This document shows positions 18,323-27,171 of a stretch of 64,000 bases of DNA, in pieces. The stretch covers positions 50,823 to 114,822 of the forward strand of contig JALNYO010000010.1 of NCBI GenBank assembly GCA_023229765.1. Reading direction: 5' to 3'. Origin of the DNA: Syntrophales bacterium (lineage in GTDB: Bacteria > Desulfobacterota > Syntrophia > Syntrophales > UBA5619). How positions within the stretch are numbered: position 1 is the first letter of the stretch; every line of letters begins with the position of its first letter. The position numbers and the translations under genes are program-made. The notes under the pieces were generated by a model, which was not told the DNA's origin, searched no databases, and saw only the letters and a program-made list of their open reading frames with translations.

Positions 18323-18643
18323 ATGTCCGGAAGAATCAGGATCGGGATTATGGCGTTTTTGCTGGTTGTTTTAATGTCGGCATCGGCGATTGCGGCGGAG
18401 AAAATTAACTGCAAGGTTGCGAAGGTATCCGGGGACAAGGTTACCGTGGCAATCGAGGGAGCGGTTCCCCCGTGGGTGAAGAGCGGGGCTACGGTTATCG
18501 GCGGCGGCGGCGCCCCGAAGATTGTTTCAATGAAGGGCAATGAAGTTGTTCTGCGCTTCAGCAGAGCCAAGGCTGCCAAAATCAAGGTTGACTCAACGAT
18601 TTCCCTGGAAGAGTCGTCTGGGGATGAGCTTCAGGGCTGCTGA
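18323..18643 (+). CDS. Small exported protein of unknown function
   Basis: 106 residues with a clear signal peptide (MAFLLVVLMSASAIAA). I do not recognise the family. The mature part is a small beta-rich domain (INCKVAKVSGDKVTVAIEG, then GNEVVLRFSRAKAAKIKVDS), OB- or SH3-like in flavour. It ends in a C-terminal cysteine (ELQGC), as does the rhodanese lipoprotein two genes upstream. AAAAGGAGG precedes the ATG. It is co-oriented within the cytochrome cluster and presumably periplasmic. Confidence 0.7.
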   Translation: MSGRIRIGIMAFLLVVLMSASAIAAEKINCKVAKVSGDKVTVAIEGAVPPWVKSGATVIGGGGAPKIVSMKGNEVVLRFSRAKAAKIKVDSTISLEESSGDELQGC

Positions 18644-18732
18644 TTCTAAAGAGGGGGGCGACCGCACTTTCGCGTGTAAGGAGCTTTCAACATGCGGTTG
18701 TCTTCCCTAAAACAGGTTAGAGAGAGGTGGGT

Positions 18733-20085
18733 ATGATAAAAATACCAATGAAAGGTCTGCTGTTGGCGGTTATAGGGATCATCGCCTTCGCTTCTCTTTC
18801 GTTTGCGGAAAAGGCCGGGATCGGTTGGAAAGAAACCATCGTCGCCAAATCCGGAAAGGCAAAGAGCGTTGCAGAGCTGGCAAAGATGTATGATTCGAGC
18901 TCGTGCGTTGAATGTCACAAGGAGCAGCATGACGAGGCTCAGAAGTCTATTCATTCGCGCTCGATTTTCGGCACGGCGCGTACAGCGATGACGATCATGA
19001 GCTCTATTGAAAATGGCTGGATGGAACAGCCTTATTCGGGGGTGAAGAGTCCGAAAGATGTGAAGGTGGAGCATCTGATGGGATGTGCGAAGTGCCATCT
19101 GCCGCAGCTTGCGGACGCCGAGGACTCGGTTGCCCAGGAGATTGTTACGTCTCTTTACCGCTGGAAAGACGCTCTGAAGAGGAAGGACAAGGAGACGGCG
19201 CAGAAGGAAGAAGCCAAACTGAAGAGCGTTTCCATTAACTGTCTTGTCTGCCATAACCGTAACGCCATCACCCATAAATGGCAGGATGGCTATCCGAAGG
19301 CGGGCGTTGTTTACGGCTCGAAGGATGGGGATCATCCCTCGGATGCTTTTCCGAAGATGGCAGTCAGTCCCATTATGAAAGAGGCGATTCAGTGCGGCCA
19401 GTGCCACGGGCTCGGCCCGAATTTCGAGCTGGACGAACCGACCCAGTGCTGCACTTCTTACGGCAGCTATCTTTGGTCGTACAAATCCGAGGTGGGACAA
19501 GAGTCCTGTCAGGGTTGCCACATGGAAAAGAGCAAGCTCGGTCATAATATCCAGGGATATAGGGACCCGGCGATGATTAAGGATGCGGTCGACTTCAAGG
19601 TCGAGGCATTCGGATACTACTGGCGCGACATAACCGACCTTGTTCCGAAGGTTGTGGTGAAGGTGGAGATGATCAACCGGTCGGGACACTCCATCCCCGA
19701 TGGGTGACCGACCCCCAACCGACTGGTTCTGTCGGTAATTGCAACAACGAAGGATGGCGAAGAGGTTTTCAATCAGGAAAAGGTTTACATGCCGGTGCCG
19801 CAGCAATTGGCCCGGGGGGACCGGATGGGACGAGGCCCTTATGAAAAGAGCGGGATAATCGAGGATACTGGTCTCCCTCCCGGCAAGGCTGTTCATGAGC
19901 GTTTCGATATTCTTTATCCGTTCGGCGATGTAAAGGAGAACGGGAAGACGGTCAATAAACAGCTGGCGCACGATCTGAATGTCGAAGTGAAGCTCTGGTA
20001 CCTTCCGTTCGGGTCGATGAATTCGAATGCGTTTCTCTGGCGTGAATTCAAAAAGACCGTCAGCGTCAGCACGAAAGGGAAATAG
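18733..20085 (+). CDS. Selenocysteine-containing pentahaem c-type cytochrome (ExtKL-like), UGA readthrough at 19705
   Basis: After a signal peptide, five CxxCH sites are visible: CVECH, CAKCH, CLVCH, CGQCH and CQGCH. The frame meets TGA at 19705-19707 right after SGHSIPDG. It then continues open in the same frame for 125 codons to TAG at 20083, with a conserved-looking start (PTPNRLVLSVIATT). Ten bases after the TGA, a 6-bp perfect hairpin (19718-19736) carries GGU in its 7-base loop, fitting the bacterial SECIS rule. I therefore read TGA as selenocysteine, giving ~450 residues. Geobacter ExtKL is, to my knowledge, a comparable selenocytochrome once split in two. ATG 18733 follows AGAGAGGT; GTG 18727 is an alternative. 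Confidence 0.85.
19718..19736 (+). promoter_or_regulatory. Bacterial SECIS-like hairpin
   Basis: ACCGAC (19718-19723) pairs perfectly with GTCGGT (19731-19736) around the loop TGGTTCT. The loop starts 16 bases after the in-frame TGA and contains GGU, the feature recognised by SelB. It lies inside the coding sequence, as bacterial SECIS elements do. Confidence 0.8.
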
Positions 20086-20139
20086 CAGACACGGGGACAG
20101 TTAAGTCCGGTGTCGGACAACAGCAAGCAGTTGAAAGCG

Positions 20140-20173
20140 ACCGACGGGGGGAAATCCCGTCGGTTCTTTTTTG
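20140..20173 (+). terminator. Rho-independent terminator
   Basis: ACCGACGGG (20140-20148) and CCCGTCGGT (20156-20164) form a 9-bp stem with a 7-base loop, followed by TCTTTTTT. It lies 55 bases after the selenocytochrome stop. It should end or attenuate the first half of the cytochrome operon. Confidence 0.85.
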
Positions 20174-20272
20174 AGAATTCGTGCAAACAGCTTGACTGAG
20201 CGATGAGTTGATTATAGAAGCATTCCGTAAAGACGATCAGCGCAACTGCTGACATAACCGTGATCGACGCCA

Positions 20273-22111
20273 ATGGTTTATAACCGGCTTTTTCCGTCAT
20301 TTTTGATTCTGCTGTCTCTTCTCGGCTGTAACCAGCCGGATATGCGGACATCGACCTGCGAATCCTGCCACAGGGGCATCGAGATACTCTCTCCTGCTCA
20401 CCATTCCTGTGTTTCCTGCCATCGCGGAGACGACCGGACGCTCGATGCCAAAAAAAGTCATCAGAACATGCTGGGACCGAAGAATCCATCCGCTCCCGAT
20501 ACCTGGGAAAAGGGCTGCGGAGAGTGTCACTACCACCAGCTAAGCCGCATGCGTTCCAATCTGATGTACACGACGACTGGCATGATCAAGAATATCCAGT
20601 TGACCTGGGAAGGTGAAAACGGGCGTCTTTACGCGGGCAAGGCCGACCGGGTGTTCGACGCCCGGGGGCATGAGCTGCTGCTCAACGGTGTCGCCGATCT
20701 CGATCATCTCTCCGGCGAATTGTACCGCAAGTTCTGTTCCCAGTGCCATGTGGGGATCGATACCACCAACGTTTACACGGCGAGCCACGCGGCTGGCTGC
20801 GCGGCCTGCCATTTCCCATACAACGACCGGGCGACTTACGAAGGGAAGGAGCCGTCGCTCAAAGGTAAATCACCCTATTCCGCAAGCCACCAGATGGAAA
20901 AACTTCCAGACAACAAGGTTTGCGTTCGCTGTCACAACCGCAGCGGCCGGATCGCCCTTTACTACGAGGGATTCAATGATGGCAGCAACTCTCTCGTGCC
21001 GACCAGAAACGGATCTCCCGGACCGGTCATGTTGAGCGGCAACCGCAATGCCACCCACATCGCCCCGGACGTTCATTTTGTCGCGGGCATGGACTGCATA
21101 GACTGTCATACTTCGCGGGACGTCATGGGGGACGGTTACGCGTATGAAAACATGTATCTCCAGACGGAGATCAGTTGCGAGGATTGCCATGGCGGGGGAG
21201 ATTCCCGGCCCCGGTACCGCGAAATAACGAGGGAAAGCGATGAGGCGCTGCGCGAGTCTCAGCAGTACAAGATCAAGATGCGTCCGGGGATGAAGATGAT
21301 GCTTACCGCCAAAGGGCGGATGTATTCCAATGTTTTTTACCAGGATGGGATTGTCTATGTTCTCGGCAAAAGGAGCGGGAAACTGTTCAAAAGCAAGGTT
21401 ATTTCCGGAACTCCGGAGCATGCCGTCTTCGGGCATGACCGTCTGGAATGCTATGCCTGCCATTCGCGCACGGTGGCCCAGTGTTATGGATGCCACACCA
21501 ACTATGACAAAACAAAGCCGGGGATAGATTATATCAAGCAAATGGTCACCCCCGGCCGCTTCAGCGAGACCGAGGATTACCGGGCGCTCTATCCGTTTCC
21601 ACTGGCGCTGAATCAGCGGGGCAAGATTTCCCCTGTCACGCCCGGTTGTCAGACTTTTGTCACCGTCATCGAGGCGGATGGAACTGTTTCCAAAAACGAA
21701 TACGTGGCAAAGTTCAAAGGAAAGAGTCAGTTGCGTTTTGCCCCGTTTTATTCGCATAATACCGGAACGAAGGCGATCGGGTGCAATGAATGCCACGCCA
21801 ATCCATCATTTCTCGGTTTCGGCCAGCATGTGGTCGAGGGAAACAGCATAAACGCCACGATGATCTGCGAAAAATCGGAGAGCAAGCCGCTGGACGGCTA
21901 TATCACCATGGAACAGGGAAAGGTGCGGTCCTTCTCCGCCATCACCCGTGAAAATTCCCGCCCTTTGAACGGAAAAGAGGTGCGGCGCACGCTCGCCGCC
22001 AATCTCTGCATCGTTTGTCATGACAAGGCAAAAGACCCGATTTACCGAAAGGAACTTGATTATAATGCGCTTGATGATAAGCTGCATCGCCGCCTGCTTG
22101 CTGTTCATTAA
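20273..22111 (+). CDS. Dodecahaem c-type cytochrome lipoprotein
   Basis: 612 residues with a lipoprotein-type signal (FLILLSLLGC). I count twelve CxxCH motifs: CESCH, CVSCH, CGECH, CSQCH, CAACH, CVRCH, CIDCH, CEDCH, CYACH, CYGCH, CNECH and CIVCH. It is probably anchored in the outer membrane, passing electrons to or through the porin. The segment around SCVSCHRGDDRT recurs almost unchanged in the tetrahaem cytochrome at 24781, pointing to a shared domain. The ribosome site before 20273 is weak. The stop lies inside the next gene, so translation is coupled. Confidence 0.85.
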   Translation: MVYNRLFPSFLILLSLLGCNQPDMRTSTCESCHRGIEILSPAHHSCVSCHRGDDRTLDAKKSHQNMLGPKNPSAPDTWEKGCGECHYHQLSRMRSNLMYTTTGMIKNIQLTWEGENGRLYAGKADRVFDARGHELLLNGVADLDHLSGELYRKFCSQCHVGIDTTNVYTASHAAGCAACHFPYNDRATYEGKEPSLKGKSPYSASHQMEKLPDNKVCVRCHNRSGRIALYYEGFNDGSNSLVPTRNGSPGPVMLSGNRNATHIAPDVHFVAGMDCIDCHTSRDVMGDGYAYENMYLQTEISCEDCHGGGDSRPRYREITRESDEALRESQQYKIKMRPGMKMMLTAKGRMYSNVFYQDGIVYVLGKRSGKLFKSKVISGTPEHAVFGHDRLECYACHSRTVAQCYGCHTNYDKTKPGIDYIKQMVTPGRFSETEDYRALYPFPLALNQRGKISPVTPGCQTFVTVIEADGTVSKNEYVAKFKGKSQLRFAPFYSHNTGTKAIGCNECHANPSFLGFGQHVVEGNSINATMICEKSESKPLDGYITMEQGKVRSFSAITRENSRPLNGKEVRRTLAANLCIVCHDKAKDPIYRKELDYNALDDKLHRRLLAVH

Positions 22112-23315
22112 CCCGGCGGGCGGCGCTGCCGGTAAAAACTGCACATCCTGTCATCAGGTTGTATTGAAAGGCATCCATGCGGCGCTTTCGTGCGCATCCT
22201 GCCACCGCGAAAAGCCGGACGTCATCGCCGATCCGGCATCCGGAAAGCATCATGCCGCCGGCTGCGTCGGCTGCCATCAGGGTTACGGCGCCCTGTTCGA
22301 TCATGCCATGGCGACCAGAAGCAGGGAGAAGCTCTTTGTTCAGCGAACTATCGGCAACAGCGACTCCGGTTTTTTCGGAAAAAACTGCGGCTCCTGCCAC
22401 CTGAAGAGTTGCACCGACTGCCACGGGGGGAAGGGGCACAACATCGTCAAGGCAGCGGACAAAAGCTGCATGGCCTGTCACAAGGGGTATTACGTCGGGA
22501 TGGAGTACTACGGGATGGCGCCCCGGGAAGACAGCAGCCGTTACCAGAGAGGCAAGGCAGCTTTTGGCGAAAAATCCCTGAAAATGCTCCCGGACGTTCA
22601 CGCGGAGGCGGGCATGACCTGCGGGGCCTGTCACTCCATGAAAAGCCTCGTTACGGGGGCGAAGTCTTCCCGGAAATGCGTCGATTGCCATCAGGCGCAG
22701 AAAACCGTCGTCGAGCACCGCATAAAGGCTCACATGGAAAAGCTGGAATGTTATGCCTGCCATTCCGCCTGGGCGGCGCAGGAGTACGGAACCTTCTATC
22801 TCCGTTTTATAAACAGCCCAGTGCAGAGGGAGTTTGAGGCAGTCAAAAACAGAGGGGAATATGTGAAAAGTTCCTATCTCAAGAAACAGGATGCCCCGCC
22901 TTTGGGGGTCAATGCCGCAGGCAGAGTCAGTCCAATCCGGCCCGAGTTTATTTTCTACGGAACGACCGTCAAAAACAACCGGCCGGAAGGAAAGGAAAGC
23001 CGGCTGCTTGCCGCCGAATGGAAGGCCTTTTTCCCGCATACGATAAGGCGGGGGACTCTCATGTGCGATGGCTGCCATGAAAATTCCCGGCGTTTTATTA
23101 TGGAAAAAAAAGAGGACAGGATTTATAACCTTCCTGCCGACGGGATGACGCTCCCCTCTTTCTGGGAGCGAACTGGCCAGAAGGTTGTCAATGGAGATTT
23201 TCTGCCCCGTGAACGCTATCTGCGGATGTCGAAAAAAACGCCGGCTTATTGGAGAGGATACCTGGAAAAATGGCAAAAACTGGTCAATCGCGTCGACGGT
23301 TCCTCGTCGCATTAG
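22065..23315 (+). CDS. Decahaem c-type cytochrome
   Basis: 416 residues from the ATG at 22065, chosen because AAGGAAC lies upstream and the signal peptide (MISCIAACLLFINPAGGAAG) follows directly. The frame also opens at 22020 but would bury the signal. Ten CxxCH motifs are visible: CTSCH, CASCH, CVGCH, CGSCH, CTDCH, CMACH, CGACH, CVDCH, CYACH and CDGCH. No lipobox is seen, so it is probably periplasmic. It overlaps both the dodecahaem gene and the Rieske gene, tying the three into one transcript. Confidence 0.85.
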   Translation: MRLMISCIAACLLFINPAGGAAGKNCTSCHQVVLKGIHAALSCASCHREKPDVIADPASGKHHAAGCVGCHQGYGALFDHAMATRSREKLFVQRTIGNSDSGFFGKNCGSCHLKSCTDCHGGKGHNIVKAADKSCMACHKGYYVGMEYYGMAPREDSSRYQRGKAAFGEKSLKMLPDVHAEAGMTCGACHSMKSLVTGAKSSRKCVDCHQAQKTVVEHRIKAHMEKLECYACHSAWAAQEYGTFYLRFINSPVQREFEAVKNRGEYVKSSYLKKQDAPPLGVNAAGRVSPIRPEFIFYGTTVKNNRPEGKESRLLAAEWKAFFPHTIRRGTLMCDGCHENSRRFIMEKKEDRIYNLPADGMTLPSFWERTGQKVVNGDFLPRERYLRMSKKTPAYWRGYLEKWQKLVNRVDGSSSH

Positions 23316-23662
23316 CGTTTCTGGCAACAGGGCTTCTCTCGCTGACGAGGTTTTTGAAACCGGCCGCCAAGAGCAAAAAGACGTTGCTCGCCGTGGCCGA
23401 GAAAGACATTCCGAGTAACGGCGCCCTCGTGTATAAGGAGGCGCGAGTCGCCATCATCAGGGAGTCGGGTAAAATATCTGCCGTCAGTCTGGTTTGCACC
23501 CATCTGGGCTGCACCGTTTCCGCGACGACCGATGAGCTTGTCTGTCCGTGCCACGGAAGCAGTTTTGACTGGAAGGGAATCGTCATCAAGGGACCGGCGG
23601 ACCGGCCTTTGCCGCAGTACAAGGTGGAAGAACGCGACGGACGGATTGTGGTACTGCTGTAA
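23270..23662 (+). CDS. Rieske [2Fe-2S] protein
   Basis: 130 residues. The two cluster-binding boxes are CTHLGC and CPCHGSSF, with the two Cys and two His ligands in place. The N-terminus carries a twin-arginine-like signal (SRRRFLVALAFLATGLL), fitting Tat export of a folded iron-sulfur protein and membrane anchoring. The start at 23270 (MAKTGQ) follows GGAGAGG; an upstream in-frame ATG at 23249 is less likely. With the two following cytochrome b pieces it forms the core of a quinol-oxidising bc/b6f-type complex. Confidence 0.92.
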   Translation: MAKTGQSRRRFLVALAFLATGLLSLTRFLKPAAKSKKTLLAVAEKDIPSNGALVYKEARVAIIRESGKISAVSLVCTHLGCTVSATTDELVCPCHGSSFDWKGIVIKGPADRPLPQYKVEERDGRIVVLL

Positions 23663-23737
23663 TTATGGATTGACAGAGACAAGAAGCGGAAACATTTGCC
23701 AATTTTGACGGCAATCCCTCAGCGAGGAGAAGATTTT

Positions 23738-24358
23738 TTGTTCAAGGATTTTTTTAAACACATATTTCCCCGGATTGTACTGCTGGGCAATCTGCGGATA
23801 ACCTATACCTTCTGCCTGGGCGGGCTGGCCTTTACCACGTTTTTACTGCTTATCGCCTCCGGGCTGCTGCTCCTTTTTTATTACCAGCCTGCGCCGGAAC
23901 GGGCGTTTCAATCCATCCTGTTTCTGGAAGAATCGGTCTGGGGGGGGCGGTATCTGCGGAGCCTGCACCGGCTTTCTTCCCACTTTTTTCTCGTCCTCAT
24001 TTTTCTCCACACCCTGCGGGTCATACTTACCGGGGCCTACCGCAAGCCGCGTGAGTTCAACTGGGCGATCGGGTTTTCACTCCTCTGCATTACGATTTTC
24101 GATGCGTACACCGGCTATCTGCTGCCAATGGACCAGCTCAGCCTGTGGGCGACCCAGACGGGGATGGAGCTGGTCGGGACAACGTTTCCGGGACCGCAGG
24201 TACGGGGGATCCTTGTGCCCGACGGAGTCGGCCAGCCGATGTCGCTGCTGCGTTTTTATATACTGCACATCGTGCTGCTGCCACTGTCGGTACTTTCTCT
24301 TTCCGTTCTCCATTTCTACCGCATCCGGAAAGACCGGGGACTTTTGCCGTATCTGTGA
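23738..24358 (+). CDS. Cytochrome b (b6-type N-terminal half)
   Basis: About 206 residues and four membrane helices. Haem-ligand histidines appear in pairs: SLHRLSSHFFLVLIFLH in helix B and LHIVLLPLSVLSLSVLH in helix D. This equals the b6 half of a split cytochrome b. I choose TTG at 23738 (LFKDFF) because GAGGAGA sits 7-8 bases upstream; the frame also opens at TTG 23696. Quinol is oxidised here and electrons pass to the Rieske protein and to the haems. Confidence 0.85.
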   Translation: MFKDFFKHIFPRIVLLGNLRITYTFCLGGLAFTTFLLLIASGLLLLFYYQPAPERAFQSILFLEESVWGGRYLRSLHRLSSHFFLVLIFLHTLRVILTGAYRKPREFNWAIGFSLLCITIFDAYTGYLLPMDQLSLWATQTGMELVGTTFPGPQVRGILVPDGVGQPMSLLRFYILHIVLLPLSVLSLSVLHFYRIRKDRGLLPYL

Positions 24359-24391
24359 GTCTTTTTTCATCTTAGTCGCTGAGGTGCGATT

Positions 24392-24808
24392 GTGAAAGAT
24401 TACATAAAGAGTTCGCCGCATTTTTTTCGCCTGATAAAACTGGCGGCAGCGCTTTTCTGCGGGGCGGTTTTCGTGCTGGCGTTCTTTATCACGGCGCCGC
24501 TTCAGGCGCCGGCAGACATCCGCCATGTTCCCAATCCGGTCAAGTCGGCATGGTTTCTGCTCTGGATTCAGGAACTTGTCAGCTATTCCCGCTATCTTTC
24601 GTATCTGGTCGCCGCGATCGGAGCTTTTTTTCTGCTCATCCCCTGGCTGCCGATCAGCCCCCCGGCCACCCGGGCCAGATGGTTTGCCGGCGGCCAGTTC
24701 CCGGTGACAGTCATCACGGTTGTCACGTTTACGGCCATTTTAGCGTTGACGATTATAGCCATGTTCTTCAGGGGTGAAAATTGGTCTTTTATCGCGCCTG
24801 TCTGGTAG
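24392..24808 (+). CDS. Cytochrome b C-terminal domain / subunit IV-like protein
   Basis: 138 residues with a GTG start. The stretch NPVKSAWFLLWIQEL matches the conserved PNPxKSxWYF.xQE region of cytochrome b subunit IV, part of the quinol site. Three hydrophobic segments are visible. It follows the b6-like gene, so cytochrome b is split as in b6f complexes. The last codons overlap the start of the tetrahaem cytochrome. Confidence 0.8.
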   Translation: MKDYIKSSPHFFRLIKLAAALFCGAVFVLAFFITAPLQAPADIRHVPNPVKSAWFLLWIQELVSYSRYLSYLVAAIGAFFLLIPWLPISPPATRARWFAGGQFPVTVITVVTFTAILALTIIAMFFRGENWSFIAPVW

Positions 24809-25602
24809 CAATATTACTTGCGGTCTCTCTCGCGGATTACGCCTTTCCCGCCCGGCAGAGCGTCTGTATCACCTGCCACCAGCCTCACTATTCCGGCAAG
24901 GGGAGCTGTGTGAGCTGTCACAGGGGTGACGACCGTACCGGGCGTAAGGAAATCGCCCATTATGATCTTGTTGCCGGCAGATTTGCCCACTATAAAATCG
25001 AGGGGAGTCCGGTGGCGGAGCGGGGGAAAAAACTTCTGGAGCGATTCTCCTGCCGGCGCTGTCATCGTTACGCGGAAAAGGGGAACCATCTGGCGGGGAG
25101 TCTCGATGTGACGGGAGCGACTGGAAAGGTCCGTGATATCTACGAGTCAATCAGGGTGCCGGTGCTCTTCATGCCGAACTTCCATGCGAACGACGCCCAG
25201 ATTGCCGATCTGGTGAACGCCATCCTGGCGCGTGCAAAATTTCAAAAGCCGCCGGTGGGAGAAACCGCCCTTATAGTTCATTTTCAGGACGTGAAAAATA
25301 TCCGGAAGAACGTATTTGCCGGAAAATGCGGCAAGTGCCACAAAATCCTCAGCGAACAATCGGGCGGGCTGGGGAGCGGCTATATTGGTCCGAACCTGTC
25401 CGGGCTTTTTTCCGAATTTTATCCCAGGACGTATCGCGACGCGGAATCATGGAATCCCGACAAGCTCAAGAAATGGCTGGAAAATCCACGTGATATCAGG
25501 ATAAACGCCATGATGCCGCCGGTGCGGCTTGCACCCGAGGAGTTTGAGCAGCTGCGGGGAATCATCCAGCTCGATAAATCCTTGCCCGATGCACCCAGGT
25601 AG
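24781..25602 (+). CDS. Tetrahaem c-type cytochrome of the Rieske/cytochrome b complex
   Basis: 273 residues with a TTG start after AGGGGTG and a signal peptide (CLVAILLAVSLADYAFPA). Four CxxCH sites are seen: CITCH, CVSCH, CRRCH and CGKCH. The last lies in a mono-haem cytochrome c domain with a plausible methionine ligand in INAMMPPVRL. The N-terminal pair resembles the start of the dodecahaem protein. It overlaps the subunit IV gene and probably takes electrons from the Rieske protein, passing them to the multihaem chain. Confidence 0.82.
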   Translation: MVFYRACLVAILLAVSLADYAFPARQSVCITCHQPHYSGKGSCVSCHRGDDRTGRKEIAHYDLVAGRFAHYKIEGSPVAERGKKLLERFSCRRCHRYAEKGNHLAGSLDVTGATGKVRDIYESIRVPVLFMPNFHANDAQIADLVNAILARAKFQKPPVGETALIVHFQDVKNIRKNVFAGKCGKCHKILSEQSGGLGSGYIGPNLSGLFSEFYPRTYRDAESWNPDKLKKWLENPRDIRINAMMPPVRLAPEEFEQLRGIIQLDKSLPDAPR

Positions 25603-25845
25603 TTTTTAAGCGTTGAATATTCGGTTGATTGAAGTGAGCTCCCCCCTTCTCTTACATGTTGTAAGTACAGCGATTCCTTTTTGATGGCATTATCAGAAAA
25701 TAAGAACCCTTTGGGCCTGCCCTTTGCTCTATAGCCAATTGCATTGTCTTCAGAAATGTGTATATATACATCTACACATGAAGTGTATGGTCTGCTTTTT
25801 ATGATTGTTAAACCTCTATAAGAGAAAGGGCTGAAGGAACAAATC

Positions 25846-26118
25846 ATGAAAAATGTTAACGCGTTGAAGATAAGAAATCAGTTAGGCGCAATCTTGGAGG
25901 AACTCAGCGAAACCGGAGAGCCGGTTCTTATCAGCAAGGGACGAAAGGTTCGGGCCGTGTTGGTTACACCCGAACAGTTTGAAAGACGGTTTCTCGATTT
26001 TCAGACGGAAGAAAAAAAGCGGGAGCTTCTTGAGAAGATAGAATCCCTTCGGGCCGGGCGAATCGGGGGAAAAAGCAGCACGGATGTGCTACGAGAGTTA
26101 AGAGGGTATGAAGTATGA
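25846..26118 (+). CDS. Phd/YefM-type antitoxin
   Basis: 90 residues. The N-terminus (MKNVNALKIRNQLGAILEEL, then GEPVLISKGRKVRAVLVTPEQF) is the Phd/YefM DNA-binding fold; the C-terminus would bind the toxin. The stop overlaps the start of the PIN-domain gene as ATGA, the usual antitoxin-first order. An AGAGAAAGGG site lies upstream. Confidence 0.85.
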   Translation: MKNVNALKIRNQLGAILEELSETGEPVLISKGRKVRAVLVTPEQFERRFLDFQTEEKKRELLEKIESLRAGRIGGKSSTDVLRELRGYEV

Positions 26119-26543
26119 TCTGGATCGTTGATGCCTCCGTTACCGTGAAGTGGTTCCTTGCAGAAGAGCGCAATTCCCCTGCCGATGCCGTGTTGAAGCG
26201 CTGGATCGATCAGCCGGAATTTTTTGCGATTCCGGAGCTGTTCTGTTTTGAGGTGTTTTCCGTTCTCTGTCGCATTCATCCCCGCGGGCGTGAAGTTTTC
26301 GTCGAGGGCGTTCTGCCGCTGATTCAGGGTGGAGTTCTCCGGCAGCCAATGACCGAGCAACTGGCCAGCGATGCGGCAAACTTAGTGGCGGACGGGCTCA
26401 CCGGTTACGACGCGTGTTACGCGGCGCTTGCCCGCCAGTTGGGAGGCATGTGGCTCACCTTCGATGCGCGTGCTCATCGCCTGATCGCCTCCGAGGCCAT
26501 TTCCCACAATCTGGCCGAAGGCCTGCCGGCGGGGTGGCTTTAA
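26115..26543 (+). CDS. PIN-domain toxin (VapC-like)
   Basis: 142 residues. PIN acidic residues are placed as expected: IVDASVTVKWF at the start, a central E in ELFCFEV, D in GLTGYDACYAALA and D in TFDARAHRL. PIN toxins are Mg-dependent ribonucleases. The partner antitoxin gene overlaps upstream. The pair is outside the integron and not flanked by attC. Confidence 0.87.
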   Translation: MIWIVDASVTVKWFLAEERNSPADAVLKRWIDQPEFFAIPELFCFEVFSVLCRIHPRGREVFVEGVLPLIQGGVLRQPMTEQLASDAANLVADGLTGYDACYAALARQLGGMWLTFDARAHRLIASEAISHNLAEGLPAGWL

Positions 26544-26777
26544 TTGCTTAAATATCTCTAACAGAAAATGAAAAACTTGACGCTGCCGTGTGCATCTTTG
26601 CCGCCGAGGTATTGATGTAGCTCGCCCGAATAAAAATTATCTTAAAACCCGTTTGGACACCATTCGGTAAAAACGGCTTGATTTTCACGGCTGAAAGAAA
26701 TATTACTCCCGAACATTATAAGGGTAAGTTGGCAGCGCGTTTTCGCCGTTGGATAATTGAAAAACGAGGTGATTTAA

Positions 26778-27074
26778 TTGGATAATATCAAGATCAGCAA
26801 GGATGAAGTCGCCTATGTGGCCCATCTGGCACGTCTCGAATTCAAGGAAGAGGAAACGGAAAAATTCACCGCCCAGATGAACGATATCCTCAGTTATATG
26901 GATAAGCTCTCCGAGGTGGATACGGCAGGGGTGACGCCGCTGGCCAACGCGACCCTGCGCAAGAACGCCTTCCGGACGGACGTCGTCGGAGAGTCCCTTC
27001 CCCCGGAGCAGTCGCTCGCCAATGCGCCGGAGACACGCGGCGGGTTTTTCCAGGTGCCGAAGATAATCGAATAA
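26778..27074 (+). CDS. gatC: Asp/Glu-tRNA(Asn/Gln) amidotransferase subunit C
   Basis: 98 residues with the GatC signature (VAYVAHLARLEFKEEETEKF, then MDKLSEVDTAGVTPL). The start is TTG after GAGGTGA. GatC stabilises GatA-GatB. gatA and gatB follow in order, completing the enzyme that makes Gln-tRNA or Asn-tRNA by transamidation. Confidence 0.93.
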   Translation: MDNIKISKDEVAYVAHLARLEFKEEETEKFTAQMNDILSYMDKLSEVDTAGVTPLANATLRKNAFRTDVVGESLPPEQSLANAPETRGGFFQVPKIIE

Positions 27075-27171
27075 CGAGGAGAAATCGTAACAAATCGTCA
27101 CGCCGGTGCAAACCGGGGGTCACGAAAGATCAGTGGCTGTCCCCAATTAAGAGAAGAAAGAGAAATGCTTT

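Noticed and set aside
18641..18649. A second selenocysteine at the end of the 106-residue protein (Gly-Cys-TGA-Phe-TAA)
   Set aside because: The downstream sequence has only a 4-bp stem without GGU in the loop, and the reading would add just two residues. A normal stop is simpler.
18646..19971. Long antisense open frames over the cytochrome and other GC-rich genes
   Set aside because: They mirror codon bias of the real genes, lack ribosome sites and recognisable domains.
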